Assembly (NCBI RefSeq): GCF_003347605.1
Contig: NZ_QDFZ01000010.1
Coordinates: 1-64,000, forward strand
Source: Chryseobacterium sp. KLBC 52
GTDB lineage: Bacteria; Bacteroidota; Bacteroidia; Flavobacteriales; Weeksellaceae
DNA length: 64,000 nucleotides
Direction of reading: 5' to 3'
Translations under genes and position numbers: made by a program
In this document: one piece after another, positions 8,552 to 17,070 of the stretch
How positions within the stretch are numbered: the first letter of the stretch is position 1
Layout: every line of letters starts with the position of its first letter
Notes under the pieces: model-generated
The model's input: only the letters and a program-made list of their open reading frames with translations
What the model was told of the DNA's origin: nothing
Databases searched by the model: none

Positions 8552-8695
8552 ATGAAAAACTTAAGAAAACTTTCAAAAAGAGAATTGAAAACTGTTCAGG
8601 GTGGTATCCCGATGTGTCTGGCAGGATACTTCTGGTGTTCATTGGAAAGAAAATGTATTCCGGTAGGATCACCATGCGGACTTATTATCGATTAA
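8552..8695 (+). CDS. GG-leader bacteriocin-like peptide
   Basis: 47 codons, ATG 8552 to TAA 8693. The leader is MKNLRKLSKRELKTVQGG, with Gly-Gly at residues 17-18. This is the double-glycine leader of small Chryseobacterium bacteriocin-like or secreted peptides processed by peptidase-C39 ABC transporters. The 29-residue core has four Cys (22, 29, 35, 42) spaced 7-6-7, which would allow two disulfides. No transporter or maturation gene lies nearby. A purine-rich stretch precedes the start and a terminator follows at 8716. A decayed copy of the last codons is at 10333-10362. It could be a toxin, a signal or a RiPP precursor. Confidence 0.75.
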   Translation: MKNLRKLSKRELKTVQGGIPMCLAGYFWCSLERKCIPVGSPCGLIID

Positions 8696-8715
8696 CTAAT
8701 TAAAATAGTAGAAAC

Positions 8716-8745
8716 AGGCTGTCTCAGAAATGGGACAGCTTTTTA
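8716..8745 (+). terminator. Terminator of the GG-leader peptide gene
   Basis: The arms GCTGTCTC and GGGACAGC (one G-T pair) are followed by T5. The same terminator with the same flanks recurs at 10381-10410. Confidence 0.8.
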
Positions 8746-8760
8746 TGTGCTCACCACCAA

Positions 8761-8964
8761 TCGACTTAGGAATCAGGAGCGTAAAGAAAATTTGAATGTA
8801 ATCCGTTAAAAAATTTCCACTGTCTGAGCATGGGACTTACTCAGAACCGAAGCAGAACCGGATGATCCATGCGAGTTTGGAAATTTTAGGAGTACATTTA
8901 AATTTTTAGCGGATGATTCCCGTCTTGAACTTTTGTATACTTTTGTTTTAAGACAAAAGTATAA
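8761..8964 (+). repeat. Long palindromic element, copy 1, plus trailing hairpin
   Basis: Starts TCGACTTAGGAATCA and ends near GATTCCCGTC; the two ends and most of the interior are mutually complementary (details under findings). A short hairpin ATACTTTTG/CAAAAGTAT trails it at about 8937-8963. Its loop differs from other copies, with a paired C-to-T and G-to-A change. Confidence 0.9.
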
Positions 8965-9294
8965 ATGAAAAAAATGTTATTTTGCAGTCTTAATTACAGA
9001 ACTTTCGTGCGATCCAGAACAAATTATATTCTTGCTGTTGGTATCATTTTTTTGAATGTTATAATATTACTGGTAAATATATACATAATAAGAAATGGTT
9101 TTCGTGTCTTTGAAGGAGGCTTAAATTTTTCTACCCTATTAATGATTTCAAATGTTTTTATCTTTCCTGCAGCTGGAACATTTTTCAAAAACTTAAGAAG
9201 TGAATTTATAATGTTAGCACTGAACATATTAGGAATAGTTATAGCCATTTTAGGAACTTTTCTGGCTTTTATTACGATAACAATTCAATGCTAA
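8965..9294 (+). CDS. Small membrane protein of unknown function
   Basis: 109 aa with three predicted membrane helices (about residues 20-42, 57-75 and 83-106) and basic residues between the first part and helix 1. The ATG at 8965 lies right at the end of palindromic element copy 1, so any promoter is inside the repeat. It sits between two copies of the element. It could be an orphan immunity or accessory protein left in the toxin/bacteriocin zone, but I see no family signature. Confidence 0.5.
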   Translation: MKKMLFCSLNYRTFVRSRTNYILAVGIIFLNVIILLVNIYIIRNGFRVFEGGLNFSTLLMISNVFIFPAAGTFFKNLRSEFIMLALNILGIVIAILGTFLAFITITIQC

Positions 9295-9318
9295 AGGTAG
9301 ATTATTACGTTAATATCT

Positions 9319-9519
9319 GACTTAGGAATTAGTAGCGTTAAGAAAATTTCAATGTAAACCGTTAAAAAATTTCCACTGTCTGAGCATGGGACTTACGCAG
9401 AACCGAAGCAGAACCGGATGATCCATGCGAGTTTGGAAATTTTAGGAGTACATTCAAATTTTTAGCGGATGATTCCCGTCTTGAACTTTTGTATACTTTT
9501 GCTTCAAGGCAAAAGTATA
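9319..9519 (+). repeat. Long palindromic element, copy 2
   Basis: Same element and orientation as copy 1, complete, with the trailing ATACTTTTG/CAAAAGTAT hairpin at about 9493-9519. The 122 bp between copies 2 and 3 (9520-9641) hold nothing I recognise. Confidence 0.9.
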
Positions 9520-9641
9520 GTTGAAAATCATATTAAATATTTCCCAATTTACTTGTTCCACTTCTTTTAGTCTGTGTCTTTGACTTGTTGATGGTATTAG
9601 CTACCAGTTATTTAAAAAGTAGTATATTACTCATTAATGCC

Positions 9642-9815
9642 CGACTTAGGAATCAGGAGCGTTAAGAAAATTTCAATGTAATCCGTTAAAAAATTTCCAC
9701 TGTCTGAGCATGGGACTTGTTCAGAACCGAAGCAGAACCGGATGATCCATGCGAGTTTGGAAATTTTAGGAGTACATTCAAATTTTTAGTGGATGATTCC
9801 CGTCTGGGACTTTGT
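9642..9815 (+). repeat. Long palindromic element, copy 3 (without trailing hairpin)
   Basis: Complete palindrome. Similarity to the other copies stops just after GATTCCCGTCT and unrelated sequence follows, which places the true right end of the element at CCCGTC. Confidence 0.9.
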
Positions 9816-9871
9816 ATGCATTGACAGGAGCAAATACAACATAAATTCAGAAAAAAACAAAAGTAACTGAT

Positions 9872-10324
9872 ATGATCATTTTTAAAAAATATTATATTTA
9901 TATTATTGTCATTATAATAGGGGGCCTCTTTTTCTATGACCATTTATTCTTACAAAAGTTTAAAAATTCATATAAAAAAGAAGGTTTGTATACTACCGGT
10001 ATAATACAGGAAGTTAAAGGGTATGGCAGAGGAACAGGTTTTAAGTTTATCTATACCTTTACTTTGAATGGTAAAAGGTATAAATCAAATTGTGATGTGG
10101 GAAACTTATCATATTCAGTTGCTGAAAAGAAAGTCAATAAAGAGTATTTAGTAATATACTTGAATAGTGATGTTCACAATAATAGAGTATACGCTAATGT
10201 TCCTATTGAAGATAGTTTAAAAACTAATGCAGAATTAAAAAAATGGATTGAAAAAAATCCACTGATTAAACAAAAACTGGATTCGATTCCTGGAGCAGGA
10301 TTCTTTTGGGAGAATTACTTTTGA
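9872..10324 (+). CDS. Membrane-anchored DUF3592-like protein
   Basis: 150 aa. N-terminal helix at residues 8-25, then a beta-rich domain (GLYTTGIIQEV, FKFIYTFTLNGKRYKS, EYLVIYLNSD), then an alpha-helical tail (NAELKKWIEKNP) and an aromatic end. The beta core follows the same plan as the protein at 7977-8288, with a longer C-terminus. It is bracketed by palindromic copies 3 and 4 and by a relic of a GG-leader peptide gene. It may be an orphan immunity protein separated from its toxin; this is inference from the resemblance. Confidence 0.6.
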   Translation: MIIFKKYYIYIIVIIIGGLFFYDHLFLQKFKNSYKKEGLYTTGIIQEVKGYGRGTGFKFIYTFTLNGKRYKSNCDVGNLSYSVAEKKVNKEYLVIYLNSDVHNNRVYANVPIEDSLKTNAELKKWIEKNPLIKQKLDSIPGAGFFWENYF

Positions 10325-10332
10325 AAAATCGC

Positions 10333-10362
10333 CCGTCACCATGCAGACTTATTGTCGAATAA
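10333..10362 (+). pseudogene. Decayed 3' end of a second GG-leader peptide gene
   Basis: The last codons read SPCRLIVE and stop, against SPCGLIID and stop in the intact gene. The following terminator and palindromic element match the downstream flank of the intact gene almost base for base, including the GTGCTCACCACCAATCGAC junction. The upstream coding part is missing. Confidence 0.75.
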
Positions 10363-10380
10363 TTAAAAAATAGTAAAAAC

Positions 10381-10410
10381 AGGCTGTCTCAGAAATGGGA
10401 CAGCCTTTTT
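10381..10410 (+). terminator. Terminator after the peptide-gene relic
   Basis: GGCTGTC/GACAGCC stem followed by T5; a duplicate of the terminator at 8716. Confidence 0.75.
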
Positions 10411-10426
10411 ATGTGCTCACCACCAA

Positions 10427-10629
10427 TCGACTTAGGAATCAGGAGCGTTAAGAAAATTTCAATGTAATCCGTTAAAAAATTTCCACTGTCTGAGCATGGG
10501 ACTTGTTTAGAACCGAAGCAGAATCGAACGAACCATGCGAGTTTGGAAATTTTAGGATTACTTTTCAATTTTTAGCGGATGATTCCCGTCTTGAACTTTT
10601 GCATACTTTTGCTTCAAGGCAAAAGTATA
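10427..10629 (+). repeat. Long palindromic element, copy 4, plus trailing hairpin
   Basis: Complete copy in the same orientation, with somewhat more drift in the loop (GAATCGAACGAACC) and right arm. The hairpin ATACTTTTG/CAAAAGTAT ends it. purB begins about 90 bp further on. Confidence 0.9.
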
Positions 10630-10720
10630 AGTATAAATTATGAATGAAAATCATCAAATCTGGATTTTCATCTCTCACTGAAAAACCGTATTTTTGTACA
10701 TCTAAAAAGTAAAAGAACGA

Positions 10721-12148
10721 ATGAATTCCTACAAAAATCCATTGGAAGAGCGCTACTCCAGTGAAGAAATGTTATTTAACTTCTCACACAATAACAAATT
10801 CCAGAATTGGAGAAAGCTTTGGATAGCTCTTGCTGAAATCGAAAAAGACCTTGGACTTGAAATCACAGACGAGCAGATCGCTGAGTTAAAAGCTAATGCT
10901 GAAAACATCGATTACGTAAAAGCTGCAGAGTACGAAAAAAAATTCCGTCATGATGTAATGGCTCACGTTCACGCCTATGGTGATGTGGCGCCTTCAGCAA
11001 AAGGAATTATCCACCTGGGAGCTACTTCGGCTTTTGTAGGAGACAATACAGACTTAATCCAAATCCGTGACGGACTTTTAATCTTAAAGAAAAAGTTGGT
11101 GAACGTGATGAAAAATCTTTCGGATTTTGCGATTCAGTATAAAGACCTTCCAACTTTAGGATTCACACACTTCCAGCCGGCTCAGCTGACAACAGTTGGG
11201 AAAAGAGCTACCCTTTGGTTACAGAGTTTGGTTCTTGATATTGAAGAATTGGATTTCTTCCTTGAAACCCTACGTTTCAGAGGAGTAAAAGGAACTACAG
11301 GAACTGCTGCCAGCTTCCTTGAATTGTTCAACGGTGATTATTCTAAAGTAAAACACTTAGATAAAGAACTTTCAAAAAGATTCGGTTTCGAAAAAGTTTT
11401 CGGAGTTTCCGGACAGACTTATGATAGAAAAATTGATGCTAAAGTAGTTGCTTTATTGGGAAATATTGCACAGTCTGCGCACAAATTCACAAACGATTTA
11501 CGTTTACTTCAAAACCTTAAGGAAATTGAAGAACCATTCGAAAAAAACCAGATCGGTTCTTCGGCAATGGCATACAAGCGTAACCCGATGAGAAGCGAAA
11601 GAATCGGAGCATTGGCAAAATATGTAATGTCTCTGACGACAAGTTCTGCAATGGTAGCTTCTACACAATGGTTTGAAAGAACATTGGATGACTCTGCAAA
11701 TAAGAGATTAACAATCCCTCAGGCGTTTTTAGCTGTTGATGCTATTCTGTTAATCTGGAACAACATCATGAACGGAATTGTTGTTTATCCAAACAGAATC
11801 AACAAGCACATTATGGAGGAACTTCCTTTCATGGCGACAGAATACATTATCATGGAAGAAGTAAAAGCTGGTGGTGACCGTCAGGAAATCCACGAAGTGA
11901 TCAGAGTTCACTCTATGGAAGCTTCCAAGAAAGTGAAAGAAGAAGGAAAAGAAAACGACCTTATCGAAAGAATCTTAAATGATGATTCTTTAAAACTAGA
12001 CAAATCAAAACTGAAAGAAGTTTTAGATCCTAAAAACTTTATTGGTTTCGCGCCGATCCAGACGGAGGAATTCATCAAAAATGAAGTACAGCCGATTATA
12101 GACCAAAACAAAGACTTAATAGGATTGGAAGCTGATCTTAAAGTATAA
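10721..12148 (+). CDS. purB: Adenylosuccinate lyase
   Basis: 475 aa, full length. It is a cytoplasmic homotetrameric fumarase/aspartase-superfamily enzyme. It releases fumarate from SAICAR in purine synthesis and from adenylosuccinate in AMP synthesis. Visible motifs are HDVMAHVHAYG (about 76-86), HLGATSAFVGDNTD (about 97-110), GFTHFQPAQLTT with the catalytic His (about 146-157), and the superfamily signature SSAMAYKRNP (about 279-288). The signature loop contains the catalytic Ser. The ATG at 10721 gives the conserved N-terminus NPLEERYSS. A terminator lies right after the stop. A TATTTTTG -7 box lies about 25 bp upstream (10689-10696), though I see no matching -33 TTG. Confidence 0.96.
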   Translation: MNSYKNPLEERYSSEEMLFNFSHNNKFQNWRKLWIALAEIEKDLGLEITDEQIAELKANAENIDYVKAAEYEKKFRHDVMAHVHAYGDVAPSAKGIIHLGATSAFVGDNTDLIQIRDGLLILKKKLVNVMKNLSDFAIQYKDLPTLGFTHFQPAQLTTVGKRATLWLQSLVLDIEELDFFLETLRFRGVKGTTGTAASFLELFNGDYSKVKHLDKELSKRFGFEKVFGVSGQTYDRKIDAKVVALLGNIAQSAHKFTNDLRLLQNLKEIEEPFEKNQIGSSAMAYKRNPMRSERIGALAKYVMSLTTSSAMVASTQWFERTLDDSANKRLTIPQAFLAVDAILLIWNNIMNGIVVYPNRINKHIMEELPFMATEYIIMEEVKAGGDRQEIHEVIRVHSMEASKKVKEEGKENDLIERILNDDSLKLDKSKLKEVLDPKNFIGFAPIQTEEFIKNEVQPIIDQNKDLIGLEADLKV

Positions 12149-12151
12149 AAC

Positions 12152-12181
12152 AATATGCAGTCTTTTGGGCTGCATATTTTA
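12152..12181 (+). terminator. purB terminator
   Basis: ATATGCAG/CTGCATAT stem with a 9-nt loop and a T-rich tail. It shows that the next gene starts at 12200 and not at the upstream ATG of 12155. Confidence 0.75.
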
Positions 12182-12199
12182 TTTCCCACTCCAATTAAT

Positions 12200-13171
12200 A
12201 TGAAAAAACTGCTATTAACCATCCTATTAACACCAATCATTTCTTTTTCTCAGAGTAAAGAAGATTTACATTATTTCAAATCCAAAGATTCTTTAGTAGG
12301 AGTAAAAGATAAAGCAGGAAAAATAATTGTTCCTGCACAGTTCAAAGTCTTTTCATTCTTTAAAGATGGAGATCCTGTAGAAGGAGAAACCATTCTTTTT
12401 GACGGAACTAAAGAAGGCGAAGAACCAGAGAAAAATGCATGGGGATATGTGTATGACAGAAATGGGAAGTTCCTGTATCAGCCTTTCCTTTTTGACAATG
12501 GAGCAGATTATTTCTCTGAAGGACTGAGAAGATTGGTTAAAAATGGTAAAGTAGGATTTGCAGACCGAAACGGGAATACTGTTATTGTAGCTAAGCACGA
12601 CTTTGCATTTCCTTTTAATTATGGATACGCCACCTTTTGTGACGGCTGTGACTGGGAAAAAACAAATGATGAACACAGGTCTGTTGTAGGTGGTAAATGG
12701 GGCGTGATGAATGTCAAAGGAGAAACTGTTCTGCCATTGGCAAAACCATCAGAAAAGGATGTTGAAATAGACGGGAAATACTACCCGAATCCGTTTCAGT
12801 ATAATGAAAAGGAGAAGAATATCCTTCAGTTCTTTGAAAAGCAGAAGAAAAAACTGTCAGATCTTTATTATGTGAATTTTTATGACAAATTATCTGAAAA
12901 AGAAAAGAATCTGTTTTTTGAAATCGTAGAAAGGCCAAAAGAAAATTTTCCCTATTATCAGGTGAATACTTATAATGATAGGAAAAAAGACTTAGATATG
13001 CTTTACCGCTTCAAGTTTCTTGTTTCAGAAGATGGAAAAACATTTTATGCCATTGAGGATTTTAATGAAAAGAAAGTTCCTTTTGAAAACTGGCTGAAAG
13101 AAGAAATAAAAAATGCAGAAGACTTTCAGAAAGAACATAAGGATAATCCGAATAAGTTTATAAACAAATAA
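12200..13171 (+). CDS. Secreted WG-repeat protein
   Basis: 323 aa from ATG 12200, which gives a clean Sec signal peptide (MKKLLLTILLTPIISFSQ). WG-type repeats follow: VGVKDKAGKIIVPAQF (about 32-48), WGYVYDRNGKFLYQPF, VGFADRNGNTVIVAKHDFAF and WGVMNVKGETVLPLA. Two of these carry the diagnostic Trp-Gly. A Cys pair sits in a CDGCDW segment. The C-terminal 130 residues are charged, non-repeat sequence. WG proteins are common in Bacteroidetes, usually cell-surface or periplasmic, with no defined function. It is separated from purB by a terminator. Confidence 0.85.
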   Translation: MKKLLLTILLTPIISFSQSKEDLHYFKSKDSLVGVKDKAGKIIVPAQFKVFSFFKDGDPVEGETILFDGTKEGEEPEKNAWGYVYDRNGKFLYQPFLFDNGADYFSEGLRRLVKNGKVGFADRNGNTVIVAKHDFAFPFNYGYATFCDGCDWEKTNDEHRSVVGGKWGVMNVKGETVLPLAKPSEKDVEIDGKYYPNPFQYNEKEKNILQFFEKQKKKLSDLYYVNFYDKLSEKEKNLFFEIVERPKENFPYYQVNTYNDRKKDLDMLYRFKFLVSEDGKTFYAIEDFNEKKVPFENWLKEEIKNAEDFQKEHKDNPNKFINK

Positions 13172-13199
13172 AATAAATTTGGAAATTCCATAGGTCAAA

Positions 13200-13233
13200 T
13201 TTGAAGAAAATACGACTTATTCCTTTAAATTTG
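13200..13233 (+). promoter_or_regulatory. Predicted purL promoter
   Basis: TTTG at 13200-13203, 22 bp, then TAAATTTG at 13226-13233. This fits the flavobacterial TTG-N17-23-TAnnTTTG pattern. The leader to the purL ATG would be about 120 nt. I recognised no riboswitch in it. Confidence 0.5.
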
Positions 13234-13361
13234 TACAGAATAATGATTGGAGGGAAAATCTCTTTCAAAAATTTCCAATATAGATGGGTTTAAAGAAAAA
13301 AACTTTAACTCAGAAAAAGTAAAAAAGAAAAATAAATCTAATATTAAAAATCTGACATCTA

Positions 13362-16300
13362 ATGTCTAATAACAAAAGAATTTTCGTAGAAAAAAGAGGA
13401 ATTTTCGATGTTGAAAGTCCAAAAATTTTTGATGAAGTAAAAGCGGTTGTCCCGGCAATTCAAAGTGTGAAAGTATACAATGTGTATGATATTTTCAATT
13501 TGAATGACGGAGAATTTGAAAAAGTGGTGAACAACACTTTCGTAGACCCTGTTACTGATATTTTACATACAGAAAACCCTGCAAAAGCTATTCACTTCGG
13601 AATGGAATTTTTGCCGGGACAGTATGATCAGAGAGCAGATTCTGCACAACAGTGTATCGCTTTACTGACTGAAAATGAAAAATCAAAAGTAAGAAGTGGA
13701 AAATTAATCGAATTTGAAGGAGTTTCCGAAGCTGATCTGGTTAAAATTAAAGACCTTTTGATCAACAAAGTAGAATCTCAGGAAAAGGACTTATCTATTC
13801 TGGATATTCCTGCAGATGAAACCCCGTCAAAAGTAATCATCCACGAAAATTTCATCAATTTCAATGATGCTGAACTTGAAAATTTCTACAACAATCATGG
13901 TTTTGCATTAGGATTGGATGACCTGAAATTTATTCAGGAATACTTCAAAACTGAAGATAGAAATCCTACGGAAACAGAATTAAAGGTATTAGACACGTAT
14001 TGGAGCGACCACTGCCGTCACACCACTTTCGAAACACAGTTGTCAGACATTCAGTTTGAAGGTCAGTTCAAACATACATTGGAAACTATTTTCAATGATT
14101 ATATCGAAAAAAGAAAATTCTTAGGCCGTGAGCTGAAGCCAATTTCCTTAATGGATCTGGCAACAGTATGCGGTAAATATTTCCATAAAACAGGGAATCT
14201 TGATAACCTTGTTATTTCAGACGAGATCAATGCTTGTACCATTCAGATCGAAGCAGAATACGACGGTAAAAAAGAGCCTTGGTATTTATTATTCAAAAAC
14301 GAAACGCATAATCACCCAACAGAAATTGAACCTTTTGGAGGAGCTTCTACTTGCCTGGGAGGGGCTATCAGAGATCCATTATCCGGAAGATCTTTCGTTT
14401 TCCAGGCGATGAGATTAACGGGTGCGGCAGACGTTTTAGAATCTGTTGACAAAACATTACCAGGGAAACTCCCTCAGAAAACCATTACAAAGCAAGCTGC
14501 CAACGGATATTCATCTTATGGTAATCAGATCGGTCTTGCCACGACAATGGTTTCCGAAATCTATGACGAAGGATACAAAGCCAAGAGAATGGAAGTAGGT
14601 TTCGTTACCGGAGCTGTTCCTGTAGACTGGGTAAGACGTGAGAAACCTGAAAATGGTGATTCAATTATTATCTTAGGAGGTGCAACAGGTCGTGACGGAG
14701 TAGGAGGAGCAAGCGGAAGTTCAAAAGAGCAGAACGAGACTTCTATCCACACGATGAGTTCTGAAGTTCAGAAAGGAAATGCTGTAGAAGAGCGTAAAAT
14801 CCAGAGATTATTCAGAAGTCCTGAAGTAACGAAGTTGATCAAAAAATCAAACGATTTCGGAGCAGGAGGAGTTTCTGTGGCAATCGGTGAAATTGCAGAC
14901 TCTTTAGAAGTAAACCTTGATGTATTACCATTAAAATATGAAGGATTAAACGGAACCGAGCTGGCTATTTCTGAGTCTCAGGAAAGAATGGCTGTGGTAG
15001 TAGATCCTCAGGATAAAGAAAAATTCATCAAATTCTGTGAAGCTGAAAACATTGTTGCCGTAGAAGTAGCAAAAGTGACGGATTCCGGAAGAATGCAGAT
15101 GTTCTGGAAAGGAGACAAAATTGTAGACCTTTCAAGAGCTTTCTTAGATACTAACGGATGTTCAAAATCTCAGGAAGTGAAAATCACTCACCTTGAAGAA
15201 GTAAAAGAAGAAGCAAAAGCCTTCACAACAGAAAACTTCCTGAACATCTTAAAAGATAAAAATGTAGCTTCCCAAAAAGGACTATTGGAAATGTTCGACT
15301 CTTCAGTAGGAGGAACTACCGTAGCAATGCCTTTAGGAGGGAAATACCAGCAGACACTCATGGAAGGAAGTGTGCAGACACTACCGATCTTAGGAGCAAA
15401 AGATATTAAAACCGTTTCTTTGGCAAGCTGGGGATTCGATGCTGAAATTTCAAAACAAAACTCATTGCTAGGATCATCTTATGCTGTAGTAGAGAGTGTG
15501 GCGAAGATTGTAGCGATGGGAGGCGATTATAAAAACATCAGACTAAGCTTCCAGGAATACTTCGAAAAATTAGGGCAAAATCCTGAAAAATGGGGTAAAC
15601 CTTTAGCTTCACTTTTAGGAGCTTATGATGCTCAGATCAATTTAGGTCTTGCAGCCATCGGAGGAAAAGATTCCATGAGCGGAACCTATCAGGATCTGAA
15701 TGTTCCGCCAACCTTGATTTCTTTTGCATGTGCCAACGGAGATAAAGAAAATATCATCTCTCCTGAATTGAAAAGTGCAGGGAACAAACTGTATTTCTTC
15801 AATCACGTTGCTCAGGAAAGCGGACTACCAAACTATAATGCTTTAAAAGAAGCTTTTGAATTCATTTTCGAAAACATCAAAGCAGGAAAAATTGTTTCTG
15901 TAAAAACAGTGAAAGAAGGAGGTTTGGCAGTAGCTTTAGCAAAAATGAGCTTCGGAAACAGATTAGGTGCTGAAATCAATGCTGAGGAAGCTGTTTTATT
16001 GGGTAAAAATATCGGTAGCTTAATCATTGAAGCAAAAGAAGAATTAAGCGATGTAAACCTTCAGTTGATTGGAAAAGTAGTCGAGGATGAAATTTTGAGC
16101 ATCAACAATTTCAAATTTCAAATTTCAAATCTCGAATCCAGTTTTACTGGTACTTTCGAGAACCTTTTCCCAACAGTAGAAAAAGAAAAGATCACGGTTG
16201 AAATTGATGAAAAATCAAACTCAATCCATCCAAGAAATATCATCATCAAAAAACACGGAATCGCACAGCCTAAAGTATTTGCTCCGGTATTCCCGGGAAC

Positions 16301-17057
16301 CAACTGTGAGTATGACACGCTGAATGCATTCCAGAAAGAAGGAGCTGTAGTAAGCAGCTTGCCTTTAATCAATATCAATCACCAGTTACTGGATGAAAGC
16401 ATTGATGCATGGGTAGAAGAGATCAGAACATCTCAGATTCTGGCATTCTCAGGAGGTTTCTCTGCTGGAGATGAGCCGGATGGTTCTGCAAAATTCATTG
16501 TAAACGTTTTGAAAAACGAGAAAATGAAAAATGCAGTTCACGAATTATTAGACAGAGACGGGATGATCATCGGGATCTGTAACGGATTCCAGGCGCTTGT
16601 GAAGTCAGGATTATTACCTTACGGAAGAATCAAAGATCTGGATGAAAACTCTCCAACGTTAGCGCACAATGCGATCAGAAGACACATCTCTCAGATGGTT
16701 ACTGTACAAGTAGTGAATGACGAAAGCCCTTGGTTAAAAGGAATGAAAGGACAAACTTTCACAATTCCGATTTCCCACGGAGAAGGACGTTTCATGGCTT
16801 CAGAAGAAGAGATTAAGAAATTGTATGAAAACGGGCAGATTGCTACCCAATACATTGATCTTGATGGAAACATTGCCCACGGTATGCCATTCAACCCTAA
16901 TAATTCATTATTCGGAATTGAAGGAATTACCAGCCCATGTGGAAAGATCTACGGAAGAATGGGCCACCCGGAGCGTTTTGCAGAAGGTCTTATGAAGAAT
17001 ATACCAACCGCGAATTATCACAACATATTCAAAAACGGTGTTGAATACTTCAAATAA
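13362..17057 (+). CDS. purL: Phosphoribosylformylglycinamidine synthase
   Basis: 1231 aa, the large single-chain PurL that converts FGAR plus glutamine plus ATP to FGAM. Features in order are an N-terminal PurS-like region, the linker motif DHCRHTTFETQL (about 215-227), a first AIRS-like ATPase half with NETHNHPTEIEPFGGAST (about 313), a second AIRS half, and a C-terminal class I glutaminase. The glutaminase has FPGTNCEYDT (about 977), the nucleophile Cys in GICNGFQ (about 1072) and the HGEGRF His (about 1139). One oddity lies at 16109-16136: the linker before the glutaminase contains a heptanucleotide array (TTTCAAA units) translated as FKFQISNLES. A barstar-like gene begins 13 bp after the stop. 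Confidence 0.97.
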   Translation: MSNNKRIFVEKRGIFDVESPKIFDEVKAVVPAIQSVKVYNVYDIFNLNDGEFEKVVNNTFVDPVTDILHTENPAKAIHFGMEFLPGQYDQRADSAQQCIALLTENEKSKVRSGKLIEFEGVSEADLVKIKDLLINKVESQEKDLSILDIPADETPSKVIIHENFINFNDAELENFYNNHGFALGLDDLKFIQEYFKTEDRNPTETELKVLDTYWSDHCRHTTFETQLSDIQFEGQFKHTLETIFNDYIEKRKFLGRELKPISLMDLATVCGKYFHKTGNLDNLVISDEINACTIQIEAEYDGKKEPWYLLFKNETHNHPTEIEPFGGASTCLGGAIRDPLSGRSFVFQAMRLTGAADVLESVDKTLPGKLPQKTITKQAANGYSSYGNQIGLATTMVSEIYDEGYKAKRMEVGFVTGAVPVDWVRREKPENGDSIIILGGATGRDGVGGASGSSKEQNETSIHTMSSEVQKGNAVEERKIQRLFRSPEVTKLIKKSNDFGAGGVSVAIGEIADSLEVNLDVLPLKYEGLNGTELAISESQERMAVVVDPQDKEKFIKFCEAENIVAVEVAKVTDSGRMQMFWKGDKIVDLSRAFLDTNGCSKSQEVKITHLEEVKEEAKAFTTENFLNILKDKNVASQKGLLEMFDSSVGGTTVAMPLGGKYQQTLMEGSVQTLPILGAKDIKTVSLASWGFDAEISKQNSLLGSSYAVVESVAKIVAMGGDYKNIRLSFQEYFEKLGQNPEKWGKPLASLLGAYDAQINLGLAAIGGKDSMSGTYQDLNVPPTLISFACANGDKENIISPELKSAGNKLYFFNHVAQESGLPNYNALKEAFEFIFENIKAGKIVSVKTVKEGGLAVALAKMSFGNRLGAEINAEEAVLLGKNIGSLIIEAKEELSDVNLQLIGKVVEDEILSINNFKFQISNLESSFTGTFENLFPTVEKEKITVEIDEKSNSIHPRNIIIKKHGIAQPKVFAPVFPGTNCEYDTLNAFQKEGAVVSSLPLININHQLLDESIDAWVEEIRTSQILAFSGGFSAGDEPDGSAKFIVNVLKNEKMKNAVHELLDRDGMIIGICNGFQALVKSGLLPYGRIKDLDENSPTLAHNAIRRHISQMVTVQVVNDESPWLKGMKGQTFTIPISHGEGRFMASEEEIKKLYENGQIATQYIDLDGNIAHGMPFNPNNSLFGIEGITSPCGKIYGRMGHPERFAEGLMKNIPTANYHNIFKNGVEYFK
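16109..16136 (+). repeat. Heptanucleotide array inside purL
   Basis: Three perfect TTTCAAA units followed by TCTCGAA (28 bp), preceded by the related TCAACAA. It falls in the inter-domain linker and keeps the frame. Confidence 0.85.
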
Positions 17058-17070
17058 CAATACAAGAAAA

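Noticed and set aside
9686..9943. 85-codon minus-strand frame
   Set aside because: It reads through palindromic element copy 3 and the start of the DUF3592-like gene; it exists only because of the repeat.
12155..12199. Upstream ATG for the WG-repeat protein
   Set aside because: It lies within the purB terminator and would bury the signal peptide; the start at 12200 is better.
10630..13361. Purine riboswitch upstream of purB or purL
   Set aside because: I saw no conserved three-way-junction sequence; only promoter-like boxes.
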